From Methanomassiliicoccales archaeon (GTDB taxonomy: Archaea; Thermoplasmatota; Thermoplasmata; Methanomassiliicoccales; UBA472), in NCBI GenBank assembly GCA_036504055.1, contig DASXVU010000036.1, positions 41,897-105,896 on the forward strand: a stretch of DNA of 64,000 nucleotides, written 5' to 3'. Position 1 is the stretch's first letter. The number at the start of each line of letters is the position of its first letter. A model generated the notes under the pieces. It did not search any database. It was not told where the DNA came from and was given only the letters and a program-made list of their open reading frames with translations. The position numbers and the translations under genes were made by a program. Of this stretch, positions 9,590-19,125 are shown in pieces.

Positions 9590-10057
9590 TCATTCCTTGT
9601 TCGGCACAGCCATCCTTTGGTTCTTGACCACCAGGACAGGACACTCGGCGAATCGGACCACCTTCTCGGCCACACTGCCCATTAGGAACTTCGAGACACC
9701 CGAACGGCCGAGCGAGCCCATCACTATCAGGTCGAAGTTCCCGGAATCCTTGACGATCGTGTTCGCTGGAGACCCCCACTCTATCTTGGTCACGACCTTG
9801 ACCCCCATCTTCTCTCCTTCGGATTGAACCGAGGTGACTGCCTTGGCCCCTTCGCTCTCGAGGACCTTCGTCAGGTCGGGAACGGTGGTCGGCATGATCG
9901 GACCCCAGGTCTTCGTCATGTACACGTCGTCATCTATCACGAACAGCGCAGTGACCTCAGCACCGGCCAATTTTGCCAAAGCCAGTCCATGCAAGGTCGC
10001 CGCCTTGGTGTACTCGCTTCCATCGGTGGGAACAAGAATACTTCGATAGAGTTCCAT
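9590..10057 (-). CDS. Universal stress protein (UspA family)
   Basis: A 155-residue single UspA domain of normal length. It opens with YRSILVPTDGSEYTKAATLHGLALAKLAGAEVTALFVID and ends with the ATP-binding signature VMGSLGRSGVSKFLMGSVAEKVVRFAECPVLVV, which fits the G-x2-G-x9-G-(S/T) nucleotide loop, so it is probably the ATP-binding type. Start is the ATG at 10057 with GGAG about 7 bases upstream. The frame extends further upstream, but those residues overlap the neighbouring kinase gene and are not natural. Cytoplasmic; UspA proteins act in stress responses, but the specific role here is unknown. Confidence 0.9.
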   Translation of the reverse strand: MELYRSILVPTDGSEYTKAATLHGLALAKLAGAEVTALFVIDDDVYMTKTWGPIMPTTVPDLTKVLESEGAKAVTSVQSEGEKMGVKVVTKIEWGSPANTIVKDSGNFDLIVMGSLGRSGVSKFLMGSVAEKVVRFAECPVLVVKNQRMAVPNKE

Positions 10058-10172
10058 AACACTCCTGGAAGAACATTGTTGCCCGTTGTATTTGTTGTTA
10101 TTATTTCGGAATAGATCGGGAGTCTTCGCTGATCTCAACGGAAAATGATGATCCAGCCCCCGAGAACGAGGC

Positions 10173-12374
10173 TTAGGCCCGGTATCTGTACCCGCCCAAA
10201 GGTACGCGGATCTCAAAACGGGCGCCTTCACCCGGGATGCCGTTCTCGACGATGGTGATGCAGGTCATGTTCAGTATCTCCTGGATAAGGAACAATCCCA
10301 GTCCAGTGTTCTTTCCGTAGCCACGCAGGAATATCCTTTCCTTTTCCCCGGACGGTATCCCTATGCCATCATCCTCGTACACCAAGGTAAGTCCTTTTTC
10401 ATCCCTTTTGCATTCCAGCCTGATCGTTTTGACGTGCTCACCGTGACGTACCGAATTGTCGACCAGGTTCTGGAAGACCTTCTCCAGCATCGGATTTGCG
10501 TACAGTTCCAGGTCTTGACCGCCCTCCATGCCCTCGATCGGGTAGATGGTCGATGACCTCCTCACGATCTCCCCTAGGCTCTGCCACACCGGATCCTGGC
10601 CACTCAGGTCCTGCAGGTCACCGGTGAGCTCCAGCTCGGAACGTATTGCGGTCACGGAAGAAGCAGCCTTGGTCAGGATATCCTTTGTTCCGTTGTCAGA
10701 AACCCGCCGGGATGCCAGCTCTAGATACCCAAAGGCGGCTGCGATCTTGTTCAGGCAGTCATGCCTCGTGATGCTGGCCATGAGATTAAGCTGCCGGTTC
10801 ATGCGCCGTAGCGCGTCCTCGCTTCTCTTCCGTTCCGTGATATCGGTAAAGATACCTGTCCAGATATCTGATCCGTCAGCCTGTACAGGGGAAGGGGAGG
10901 CCGTTCCCAGTATCCACTTCATCGTGCCGTCCACGTCGAGGATCCGGAACTCCTTCTCCCAGAGCTTCTTGGAGACCATCGCGTCGACCACCGAGGCCAT
11001 CAACGGCTCTGAGTCCTCGTCTAGTATTACCGCCATGACCCGGCCGATATCATTTTGCCAGGTCTCTACCGGAAGGTGAAGGATGTTCTCCGCCCCTTTG
11101 CTCACGAACAGGAACTGCAGATTCCCGTCCGGTGCGATCAGCAATTGATAAACGATGCTCGGGGTCAGGTCTGCTATCATCTGCAGCCGGGCCCTTTCAC
11201 GTTCAAGCTCCTCGGTCTTTGCCTGCAGGTCCTGCTTGACCTCCACCAGGTCTGTCATGTCATCGTTCATCATCAGGACGTGGGCTTTGCCGTTGAAGTT
11301 GATCAACCTGGCCGATGTCATCAGATGCCTTTTTCGGCCGTCGGTCTGCATTATGGACGTAGGGTACCGATCCATGGTTCCGTTCTTTTCCAGAACCAGC
11401 TCCGACAAGGTCTCGTACTCGGACCCATCGATGTATCCTAGATCGACCGGGGTCTTGCCCACGATATCCCCTTTCTTCATGCCCACCATCTCCTGGTGCT
11501 TCTCGTTCACGTCCACGAACCGGCCATCGACGCCGTTCAGGGTCATGGACAGAGGACTTTTGTCGAAGAGGGTGTGGTATAGCTCTTCGCTCTCCCGCAG
11601 CGCCGATTCCACCTTCTTCCGTTCAACGATGGAGCGGGTGGTGATGACCATGCCGTCGACGTTGGGCACGCCGAACATGTTGCTGCCGATAGCCTCAACC
11701 ATTAGGTAATGGCCATGGACATTCTTCACCCTGAACTCGGCGGGTAGACCGTCCTGGCGATTCTCCTTCACCAACCTAAGTTCGGTCAGCACCTTTTCAT
11801 GGTCGTCGGGATGGATGATCTCCAGCGGACTCTTCCCCACTAAGAATTTCTCGTCGTAACCCAGGATCCTCTCGATCGATGAGGAACTGTAGATCACTAT
11901 CCCGTTCCCGTCCACTATGGTGATGAAATCGGAAGAGTTCTGGACCAGGGTCCTGAACCGGTTCTCGCTCTCTTTGAGCTGCCTCTTTGCGCGCTGGGAC
12001 TCGTCCGACCTCCTTATGATGTTCGCAAGCTCGGTGAATTGCGCACCCGGGTCTCCTCCCTTTTGAAGGTAATAGCTGGCGCCCAGGTTGAGGGCGTCCA
12101 CCGCCACGCTCTCTCTTCCCTTTCCGGTAAACAGAATGAAAGGCAGGTCGTACCCCTTGTCCTTGATGGCACGGAGCAATTGCAGACCGTCCATGGACGG
12201 CATCTGGTAATCAGACACCAATACATCGAAATCCTCATTTTCTATCCTTGCCAAGGCCTCCTCGGCAGAGCCGGCCGTCACCACTTCGATGTCCTCATTG
12301 CCTTCCAAGAAAATCTTCGTCAGATCGAGAAGGTAAGGTTCATCGTCGACGACCAGGGATTTGATCTTACTCAT
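10173..12374 (-). CDS. Receiver-PAS-PAS-PAS histidine kinase
   Basis: A 733-residue soluble signalling protein. Residues 1-120 form a receiver domain with the acidic pair VVDDE, phospho-acceptor Asp near 55 (LVSDYQMPSMDG) and Lys in LQKGG. Three PAS domains follow at about 138-260, 265-385 and 395-520, with PAC-type ends such as ITTRSIVERKK and FTDITERKR. The kinase core has the H-box SITRHDCLNKI (His about 538), N-box MLEKVFQNLVDNSVRHG, G1 YEDDGIGIP and G2 GYGKNTGLGLFLIQEIL. No output or DNA-binding domain and no membrane helix, so it senses in the cytoplasm. A TATA box (TTTTTATATC, about 12413-12422) precedes it. Signal and partner unknown. Confidence 0.9.
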   Translation of the reverse strand: MSKIKSLVVDDEPYLLDLTKIFLEGNEDIEVVTAGSAEEALARIENEDFDVLVSDYQMPSMDGLQLLRAIKDKGYDLPFILFTGKGRESVAVDALNLGASYYLQKGGDPGAQFTELANIIRRSDESQRAKRQLKESENRFRTLVQNSSDFITIVDGNGIVIYSSSSIERILGYDEKFLVGKSPLEIIHPDDHEKVLTELRLVKENRQDGLPAEFRVKNVHGHYLMVEAIGSNMFGVPNVDGMVITTRSIVERKKVESALRESEELYHTLFDKSPLSMTLNGVDGRFVDVNEKHQEMVGMKKGDIVGKTPVDLGYIDGSEYETLSELVLEKNGTMDRYPTSIMQTDGRKRHLMTSARLINFNGKAHVLMMNDDMTDLVEVKQDLQAKTEELERERARLQMIADLTPSIVYQLLIAPDGNLQFLFVSKGAENILHLPVETWQNDIGRVMAVILDEDSEPLMASVVDAMVSKKLWEKEFRILDVDGTMKWILGTASPSPVQADGSDIWTGIFTDITERKRSEDALRRMNRQLNLMASITRHDCLNKIAAAFGYLELASRRVSDNGTKDILTKAASSVTAIRSELELTGDLQDLSGQDPVWQSLGEIVRRSSTIYPIEGMEGGQDLELYANPMLEKVFQNLVDNSVRHGEHVKTIRLECKRDEKGLTLVYEDDGIGIPSGEKERIFLRGYGKNTGLGLFLIQEILNMTCITIVENGIPGEGARFEIRVPLGGYRYRA

Positions 12375-12747
12375 TTTGTCGGACTTCCTAATATCGAGCG
12401 AATATCCAAATTCGATATAAAAAGCTAGGAGCCATGAGTTCAGTCAATGATTTTAGTTGCTCTGGATTCGATGATCAAACAAATTGAGACGAAGGATCCG
12501 CTTCGGAAGTGATGTTGATACAGGGTCCTTGACCTTTGACACCGCCCTTCGATCTCAGACGTCATTTCTTTGATACGACAAGGTTTGGGCATGACCTCCG
12601 AATGAAGTGACCTTGCTGGCATCCCTTCTTATTGCAACCTCTCGAAGATGGTAATGCTTTGAACATTCAGAGCCTCTATCTTGGGGTTCGTCAATAAGCA
12701 ATATCGAAGCTGACCGAGAAGTCCATTAAGACCGCTTCCTTCGAATT
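12375..12747. other. Gene-free stretch upstream of the receiver-kinase gene
   Basis: Nothing coding was seen. The left end holds the minus-strand promoter of the kinase gene. Its TATA-like segment is followed by nested inverted repeats (ATATCG ... CGATAT, about 12393-12420) that could bind a regulator. The rest shows no RNA gene or repeat. Confidence 0.4.
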
Positions 12748-13212
12748 TCATCGGGCCTGGTAATATCTCCTCGTTGACGGGAGTATCAGCATGACAAAGA
12801 TGCCGACCCCTATCACGACCGTGAAATAGGTCGCCGGCCAGTCAAGACCGATCAGGCTCCCTTCGACCGCCAACCAGATCACGAGGACCAACGTCAGAAG
12901 CATCCCTCCGGTCCAGGACCAATGGTATCCGGACACCTCGCTGACCTTCCTGAACACCGATTCATTACGGGTCAATGCACCGTACGCAAGGACCAGAGAT
13001 CCCATGCCGTAGATGAAGAAGAGGAACAGACCGACCAGGAGGAAACTGTGAAGAGGCACCTTTTCTACAATGTTCGAATCGAATCCCAATCCCCCTCCGG
13101 TAGGGTCGGCGATCAGAAGCGCTCCACTGATCAACCCCAATATGCCATAGAAGACCAGCAGAGCCATCAAGATCTTCGAACTCAAAGGACGCGGTGTATT
13201 CGGATAACCCAT
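12748..13212 (-). CDS. Four-helix membrane protein, unknown function
   Basis: A 154-residue integral membrane protein with four hydrophobic segments (about residues 16-38, 57-80, 101-122, 128-148) separated by short polar loops, with charged ends (MGYPNTPRPLSSK and STRRYYQAR). No family motif recognised. I start at the ATG at 13212: a strong TATA-like ATTTTTATAAC lies about 20 bases upstream on this strand, so the earlier ATG at 13242 would fall before the transcription start. The message is therefore probably leaderless. Confidence 0.55.
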   Translation of the reverse strand: MGYPNTPRPLSSKILMALLVFYGILGLISGALLIADPTGGGLGFDSNIVEKVPLHSFLLVGLFLFFIYGMGSLVLAYGALTRNESVFRKVSEVSGYHWSWTGGMLLTLVLVIWLAVEGSLIGLDWPATYFTVVIGVGIFVMLILPSTRRYYQAR

Positions 13213-13594
13213 GTTGAGGTGTATGTTATAAAAATATTTCAAGACCGCTTGGGCCCTCCGAGAGGCCGAACGGGTTCGGGGCCCACTGCCAACTTACTTC
13301 TTTGCTGCCCATCCCCTGATTGGCCTGGGTGATCGAAGCTATTCATCTGAGATTGCATCCATGAGGGGAGCGCTTCCGATATGGAAGTTGCATCGATATT
13401 TCCAAGCGAAAGGACAAACCATAGGTCATAGCATCAGAGAATGGGTGTCAGTAAAATATATCGTCCGGCCGCCCTGGATATGGCCGGCAAGGGTGTCCGC
13501 GAAGACTCTGGAGGGTCGCCCTTGCCGACCGGATCGGGCCGATATTCCCGTGACCGTTCTGTACCCTGCTCGACCACTTTCGGCGACCGGTGTC
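13213..13594. other. Gene-free stretch with a strong hairpin
   Basis: No credible gene. CGGCAAGGG (13485-13493) and CCCTTGCCG (13519-13527) form a perfect 9-base stem with a 25-base loop, with two more pairs outside after one mismatch. On the plus strand the TATA-like AAATATATC (13454-13462) lies 20-30 bases before the hairpin. On the minus strand the hairpin is about 70 bases past the stop of the giant surface-protein gene, so it may instead be that gene's 3' end. Confidence 0.45.
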
Positions 13595-16500
13595 TCAGAT
13601 GGTCTTCCTGCGTTTGCGAGCGATCACGACCACCGTGACCAGCCCCCCAACTGCGGCGAGCGCCCCGATGATCAGGAAGGGTGTGATGTCCCCTCCCTTG
13701 GATCCACTATTCTCCCCGATGTTCTCCGTAAGGGATATCATCGTCAACTGTCCCAATTCCTGGTCAGATGATATGACTAAACCTTGGACATAATCGGTCA
13801 TTCCCGAAGCAGAGACGCGAAGCTGAAGTTGACCGGCGTCCACATAGACACTGAACTGACCCTGGGCATTGGTCGTGAGGCTCTGCCCTCCGGCCACCAC
13901 GGTGGCACTGGAAATCGGCTTGCCATCCTTGTCGATCATGGTCCCTCTGAGAACGAACCGACCAGGAGACATCTCGCCTGATACCGAGTTGAACGACCAG
14001 GAGAACACCTCCATTGTGTTTCCGGAAAGGTCCTTGGCACCTGCGACGATCACAGTATAGTTGGTCCCTCCGACCAACTGTCTGCTCACCTCATAATTGG
14101 TGCCATTCATCGTGAACGGACATTCCTGCCCGTTGACCTTAACGGAGATGCCGATCTCGCTGACCGTCTCTGAGAACCTGAACGATATCTTTTCATTGAC
14201 ACCTGCGTTTGCCGTGGATGGCGAGTGGGCCACTATTCTGGGAGCTGCACCATCCGCCGTGACGTTGACATATCCAATCGTGGCACGCCAGGCCCGGTCG
14301 GTCACCGTCAGCTTGAACGTGTGGTTTCCCGGCGTTAATGAGACCGATACCGACGAGGCTCCGCTCGTCAGACCATGGTTGATGTCCGAGTCAATGCTGT
14401 ATGTGATCGAAGAGATCCCGATGGAATCACTGACGTCCCACCCGAAGAGCACTGTAGCATTGTTAGCCATCGAGCCTTCGGCAGGAGTCATCGAATGGAT
14501 GACCGGGGGGTTCAGGTCCACGGTCATGTTCACGCCCACTGTCCTGGCGTTGCCGGCAAGGTCGGTAGCCCTGACGTAGACGGTATGCAGACCTTCGCTC
14601 ATCTGGATCGGATCATACGCTCTGGTGGCCTGTGATTGCCATTCACCCGTGTCGACCTTGACCTCATAGTATGCCAGACCGCTTCCGAACTCCATGCTCG
14701 ACCATGTGATGTTAAGGGTCGGGATGATATAGAATCCGCCTTCGGTGGGGGCCATTACGCTCAACGACGGAGCGACCGTGTCGATCACTACCGTGAGGAA
14801 CGCGATCCTCATCTTCACGGATTTGTCCACAGCCATGACACGGAGGTCGTGGGTTCCGTCAAAGAGATTGTCGAATGTCCAACCCGTCGCGGTGCCGACC
14901 GAGGTCATCGGACCGCTATCGAGACCGACCTCATAATGATCGATACCAGACCCGCTATCTGCGCCAGTCCATGTGATCGAGATCGTGTTCACGGCACAAA
15001 TGGTGTGATTGGACGGAGAGGATATCGTGATCGTGGGCAGAGCGAAATCGACCAGTACCCTTGAGCTCTTTTCCACAGTATTTCCAGCCTTATCATATGT
15101 CCTCAGGTAGATGGTATGGGGACCTTCGGTTACGTCTAGGAACGTATGGCTGGTGCCCAGGCCCTTGTTCACCCAATCTCCATCGTCCAACCTTAATTCG
15201 GTCCGGTCAAGTCCGAACGGGCTGACCGCCAGGTCGAAGGCGTACCAGGAGATCGGAATGTCGCGATCGCTGATGGGCGTCCCGTCCGAAGGCGATATCG
15301 AATCCAAAGTTGGTATCCTGGTATCGACGTAGAAATCAAGAGAGCAAACGCGTATGTGGTTGGAGGCGTCCTTTGCCCACAGATAGACGGTGTGGGACCC
15401 ATCGTCCAACGGTAAGATGAACGTGAATGAATTGACCGTCCCGACCGACTCGTAGACCCCCAGGTCCCAGGCCACCATGTATTCTGCCACAGTGCTGCCG
15501 GCATCGGTTCCTGTCCAGGAGATGGTCGGAGTGTTATCATTGATGGCGGTATGATTTTCAGGAGTAACGATATTGACAACTGGAGCATTGGCATCGATGT
15601 ATAGGGTGCGTGTAGCGGTGTTCTCGTTGCCGGCCTTGTCGACGGCCTTCACTGTCACAATATGTCGTCCGTCGGTCAGCCCGCCGAAGCTGCAAAGGTT
15701 TCCCAGACCGATGTTCCCAAAGACCCCGTCATCGATCTTGACCTCGAAATATTGTATGCCAGCATAATCATCAATGCCCTGCCAGCTGATCGAAGCGGTA
15801 TCCGTGGTGAAAATCACGCCATCATGGTCGGGGCTGGTTATGTCCACGACGGGAGCCCCTGTGTCTGCGATAGGGAAGTAATCGTAGGCACCGCCTGGGA
15901 TGAGGAGCTCTTCATCGACGATGCCGTTTCTGTCCCCGTCAGGCCAGCAATAGTCCGACCAAAAGTTGCCGATCCCGTCAGGACCGGTGGTGTTCCACCG
16001 GTCGTTCGGGCTGTCGTCCCAGGCCTGATATGCCGTAGGTGAGAATTCTCCGTCCGACCCGTGGTTGAACAGGAATCTGTTGTGGTGCAACAGAATGCTC
16101 TCGCAGTCGCTTATGTATACACCCACGTCCCGGTTGTGATAGAACACGTTATTGGTGATGAGGTCGGTTGCCTCGGCATTCAGCACCATGCCGATGTTAC
16201 ATTGGGTGAGGTTCATACCCTGAACGATCGTTGCGGAGGATTGGACGAGGTAGACCCCTATCGAACTGGCCCCTCCCGTCGAATCGGTACATAAGCCATT
16301 GTATATTTCGAACGTCCCGCACCCGAGGAGGTAAATACCCCCGATGGAGGCGTCCACCAGATTGTTGGTCATGACCCCGTCGGTGCATTGTTCGAAGCAC
16401 ATGCCATTGACGCCACCGGTGAGAGTGTTATGATCGAACACTCCATGGAGGCATAGCTCAGCGTATATGCCATCGACCTCGGAATCAGTGACGGTGTTCT

Positions 16501-18226
16501 CGGTCACTGTGAGGAAGCTCGTGAGCTGCATCCAAATGCCATAGACACACTCTGAGATGTGGTTCTGGTCAAGGGAGATCACATTCGCATTGGAAATCTT
16601 CATTCCGCGGTCCAGGCCAGTGATGGTATTATCCTGGATCATGGTGGATAGGCCGGAAGAGACCTCGATGCCGATGCCTGCCGAACCAGGTCCGGCGATC
16701 TGGTTCCCGCTAATGTTGCAGTCAACGGAACCGGAAGGACCGGTAAGGAGCACTCCAGAATGCGAATTCAACAATATGTCATTGTCCACTATCCACGCTC
16801 GGTCCGAATCGGATATCCATAGCCCATAGATGTTCCCGGTGAGATGGCAGTCCGACACCGTCGCATTATCGGAGTTGTAGAGCTCAACGCCCTCCTGGTT
16901 GAGGTATGCTCTGATACGCTGGACCGTTGAATTGTCAGAACCTACAACCCTTATTCCGATGACATTCGACATGAAGCTTCCGTCGATAACGCGGCACTTG
17001 TAACAGCTGTCCAAGATCGCACCGTTCTGGGCGTTGTGAGAGGCGTTTGCCGAGCCGATCGTGCAGTTGTCGCTGTTGACGATCCAGAATCCACTTGCTT
17101 TGTTGTAGGTGCAGTTTGAGGTGGTATAGATCCAAGAGGACCCGGAAGAGAAGAAACCATACTGGGTGTTATTGCAGAGGGTATCATACCACAAGTAAGA
17201 GTCTCTACAGTTAGTCAGGTAGATACCCTGCCCATTGAAGTACATCCGGTTACGGTCGGTGCTGATATGCTCACAGTAATTTGCGTAGAATCCGTACTGG
17301 CTGCTCCTGGAGCAGTTGTTGCCGTTCAGGGTGACATAGTTGGCTCCGGTGGCGTATATGCCTCTCGGGTTGTCGATGCAGAGATTGCCGGTCAGAGTGC
17401 AATTATCCGCCTCATTGACCTGGATACCGCTGAATCCGTTGGAAAAGACCTTGTTCGCGGCGACAGTGTTCCTGTCACCCGCGATGAAGATGCCGGAGTT
17501 TGAGTTCGAGCTGCAGTTGTTCAGATCGATCTTATTGAAATTGGAACCAGCTTCAATGTACATCCCATAGGTGAATCCTTTTACGATATTATCGCTGATC
17601 ACGTTCTGATAGCTCCCAGAGATGAGCAGACCGTCTACTCCGCGAAGGCAGGTATTGTTGTCGAAACTGCTTCCATGGGTCGATTGGATGGCGATGATCG
17701 CGCCATATGAATCGGCTATGTTGTTCTGATAGACCTTCACGTTCGAACAGCCAGCGATCTTGACACCGGCCATGGTGACATTGTGCACCGTGTTCCCGTA
17801 GACCACGACGTTCTGTGAGTTGAGAACGGTTATTCCATCATAGGTCTCGTTGACCCTGCTGTTGCATACAAAGATATGGCTGGACGATGAAATGAAAATG
17901 CCTGCGCCTGATCCGATGTCGGAGTTGAATAGTCGGGTGTTGTTGACAACGCAATTGTCGATGTTGAGGTAGTCGTCGACGTTCTTGATGACTATCCCGT
18001 TCTCCTCGTCGTCCGCATCGATGACTAGGCCGTTGATCTGGAATGGTGAACCTGATGAGCCATCCCCCACGTTTCCATGTCCTGCCACGAAGACCGCCAG
18101 TTGATCATTTCCATCGATCACCACGGGCTCATGTGACGCGGCAGTAGCATTTCCGGTAATAAGCACGATCGTGACGACGAACAGCATACCAATGATGGTC
18201 CCCAACAGGACCTTTCGCAGAGACAT
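13595..18226 (-). CDS. Giant cell-surface protein: right-handed beta-helix (NosD-like), Ig-like repeats, C-terminal anchor
   Basis: A 1543-residue surface protein. Residues 1-30 are a signal peptide. Residues 60-780 are parallel beta-helix repeats of the NosD/periplasmic-copper-binding type, with many N-x-x-(V/I)-x-x-N and S-x-x-N-x-I turns. From about 790 to 1310 come six similar Ig-like modules, each opening with P-x-(I/V) and containing S-I-x-W and (G/D)-x-H-(T/I)-V-x-(V/L)-x-A-x-D-x-(A/S). A Big_5-like module with FSETVSEI (about 1330-1425), a carboxypeptidase-regulatory-like domain (DKDGKPISSATV, 1440-1500) and a final membrane helix with the basic tail ARKRRKTI follow. Many N-x-S/T sites suggest glycosylation. 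Likely carbohydrate binding or envelope role (inference). Confidence 0.87.
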   Translation of the reverse strand: MSLRKVLLGTIIGMLFVVTIVLITGNATAASHEPVVIDGNDQLAVFVAGHGNVGDGSSGSPFQINGLVIDADDEENGIVIKNVDDYLNIDNCVVNNTRLFNSDIGSGAGIFISSSSHIFVCNSRVNETYDGITVLNSQNVVVYGNTVHNVTMAGVKIAGCSNVKVYQNNIADSYGAIIAIQSTHGSSFDNNTCLRGVDGLLISGSYQNVISDNIVKGFTYGMYIEAGSNFNKIDLNNCSSNSNSGIFIAGDRNTVAANKVFSNGFSGIQVNEADNCTLTGNLCIDNPRGIYATGANYVTLNGNNCSRSSQYGFYANYCEHISTDRNRMYFNGQGIYLTNCRDSYLWYDTLCNNTQYGFFSSGSSWIYTTSNCTYNKASGFWIVNSDNCTIGSANASHNAQNGAILDSCYKCRVIDGSFMSNVIGIRVVGSDNSTVQRIRAYLNQEGVELYNSDNATVSDCHLTGNIYGLWISDSDRAWIVDNDILLNSHSGVLLTGPSGSVDCNISGNQIAGPGSAGIGIEVSSGLSTMIQDNTITGLDRGMKISNANVISLDQNHISECVYGIWMQLTSFLTVTENTVTDSEVDGIYAELCLHGVFDHNTLTGGVNGMCFEQCTDGVMTNNLVDASIGGIYLLGCGTFEIYNGLCTDSTGGASSIGVYLVQSSATIVQGMNLTQCNIGMVLNAEATDLITNNVFYHNRDVGVYISDCESILLHHNRFLFNHGSDGEFSPTAYQAWDDSPNDRWNTTGPDGIGNFWSDYCWPDGDRNGIVDEELLIPGGAYDYFPIADTGAPVVDITSPDHDGVIFTTDTASISWQGIDDYAGIQYFEVKIDDGVFGNIGLGNLCSFGGLTDGRHIVTVKAVDKAGNENTATRTLYIDANAPVVNIVTPENHTAINDNTPTISWTGTDAGSTVAEYMVAWDLGVYESVGTVNSFTFILPLDDGSHTVYLWAKDASNHIRVCSLDFYVDTRIPTLDSISPSDGTPISDRDIPISWYAFDLAVSPFGLDRTELRLDDGDWVNKGLGTSHTFLDVTEGPHTIYLRTYDKAGNTVEKSSRVLVDFALPTITISSPSNHTICAVNTISITWTGADSGSGIDHYEVGLDSGPMTSVGTATGWTFDNLFDGTHDLRVMAVDKSVKMRIAFLTVVIDTVAPSLSVMAPTEGGFYIIPTLNITWSSMEFGSGLAYYEVKVDTGEWQSQATRAYDPIQMSEGLHTVYVRATDLAGNARTVGVNMTVDLNPPVIHSMTPAEGSMANNATVLFGWDVSDSIGISSITYSIDSDINHGLTSGASSVSVSLTPGNHTFKLTVTDRAWRATIGYVNVTADGAAPRIVAHSPSTANAGVNEKISFRFSETVSEIGISVKVNGQECPFTMNGTNYEVSRQLVGGTNYTVIVAGAKDLSGNTMEVFSWSFNSVSGEMSPGRFVLRGTMIDKDGKPISSATVVAGGQSLTTNAQGQFSVYVDAGQLQLRVSASGMTDYVQGLVISSDQELGQLTMISLTENIGENSGSKGGDITPFLIIGALAAVGGLVTVVVIARKRRKTI

Positions 18227-18587
18227 TGAACAACACCCTTGTCACAAAAATTCGCGAATTGAATATTTAATCATGGATTGCCAGTTATCATCTGTGATAA
18301 TCTCCATATACGAATCATCGATTCATTTGGCTCGATGTATAACATTCATCTCGTAACAGTTAATCTCACAAAATCGAATGAGAATTTCATACTCCATGAA
18401 CTACCGATGTTCACAGATCAGGATGCGCTTATTTCCGCTGATATGTTCGGATTTAGTATCTTTGATGAAAAGTGAAAAAGGCTTGCCTTATCTGATACAA
18501 GGTCGATGGTCATAGCATCATTGATAGCGCTGACGGATAAGGAATGAGGCTGGAATAGGTTTCAAGCGACGATGGAATGTTCAGACC
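18227..18587. other. Gene-free region with palindromes upstream of the surface-protein gene
   Basis: No gene seen. It holds the minus-strand promoter of the surface protein, with a TATA-like ATTAAATATTC around 18260-18270. The perfect 12-base palindrome AATTCGCGAATT (18249-18260) lies between TATA and start codon, and TTATCA-N4-TGATAA (18285-18300) lies just upstream of the TATA box. The rest is A/T-rich with no other recognised element. Confidence 0.4.
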
Positions 18588-18983
18588 TCACATTCCGCCA
18601 GTGGTCTCCCATAGACCCATGATGTTCCCCTCGCTATCCTCGAAGTAGGCAAAGAAGCCCATGGTTCCGGCCGCCATCTTTTTCATTGTGATCTTGCCGC
18701 CATGCTTCTTCACGCTTTCCAGCGCCGCATCGATGTCATCGACCTCGAGGGTGACGATGGGATGCATGTTCGGACCCTCCCTCGGCACAATACCGCCGTT
18801 AATGGCACCAGGCTCTTTAGGCATGAACTTCTCGTTTACAGACGTCGTTCCCACTGATTGATAGTGTATGACCGGGTCGGGAGGGAACATCTGCCACCCA
18901 AAAACCTCGGTATAGAACTTCTTTGCTCTATCCATGTCGTCAGCCGGAACCTCGAAATGAGTCACTTTGGCTTGTTTTGCCAT
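18588..18983 (-). CDS. VOC-family (glyoxalase-fold) protein
   Basis: A 131-residue protein with two VOC half-domains. VTHFEVPADDMDRAKKFYTEVFGWQM is the usual first repeat; HPIVTLEVDDIDAALESVKKHGGKI and FFAYFEDSEGNIMGLWE are the second, ending in the E-x-(N)-x-(M)-G-LWE strand of the family. Many such proteins are annotated as glyoxalase/bleomycin-resistance-like; the substrate is not predictable. Start is the ATG at 18983, preceded by GAGGATG; the frame also opens at a TTG at 19001, which is less likely. Confidence 0.82.
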   Translation of the reverse strand: MAKQAKVTHFEVPADDMDRAKKFYTEVFGWQMFPPDPVIHYQSVGTTSVNEKFMPKEPGAINGGIVPREGPNMHPIVTLEVDDIDAALESVKKHGGKITMKKMAAGTMGFFAYFEDSEGNIMGLWETTGGM

Positions 18984-19125
18984 GATTTCATCCTCGTTCA
19001 AATCCTCTGAGCAGAACGTAATTAACGATTTGTGGTCTCTTTCACCGGGATAATGCCCATACGTCGTTGATTCCGCAATGAATGGCGCTTGTCAGAGATA
19101 CGACCATGAACGGAAGGGATTTGTC

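Noticed and set aside
9455..13560. Shared CCCGTGACCGT near 9457 and 13547 as a repeat family
   Set aside because: An 11-base match is expected many times by chance in a window of this size, and the flanks do not align.
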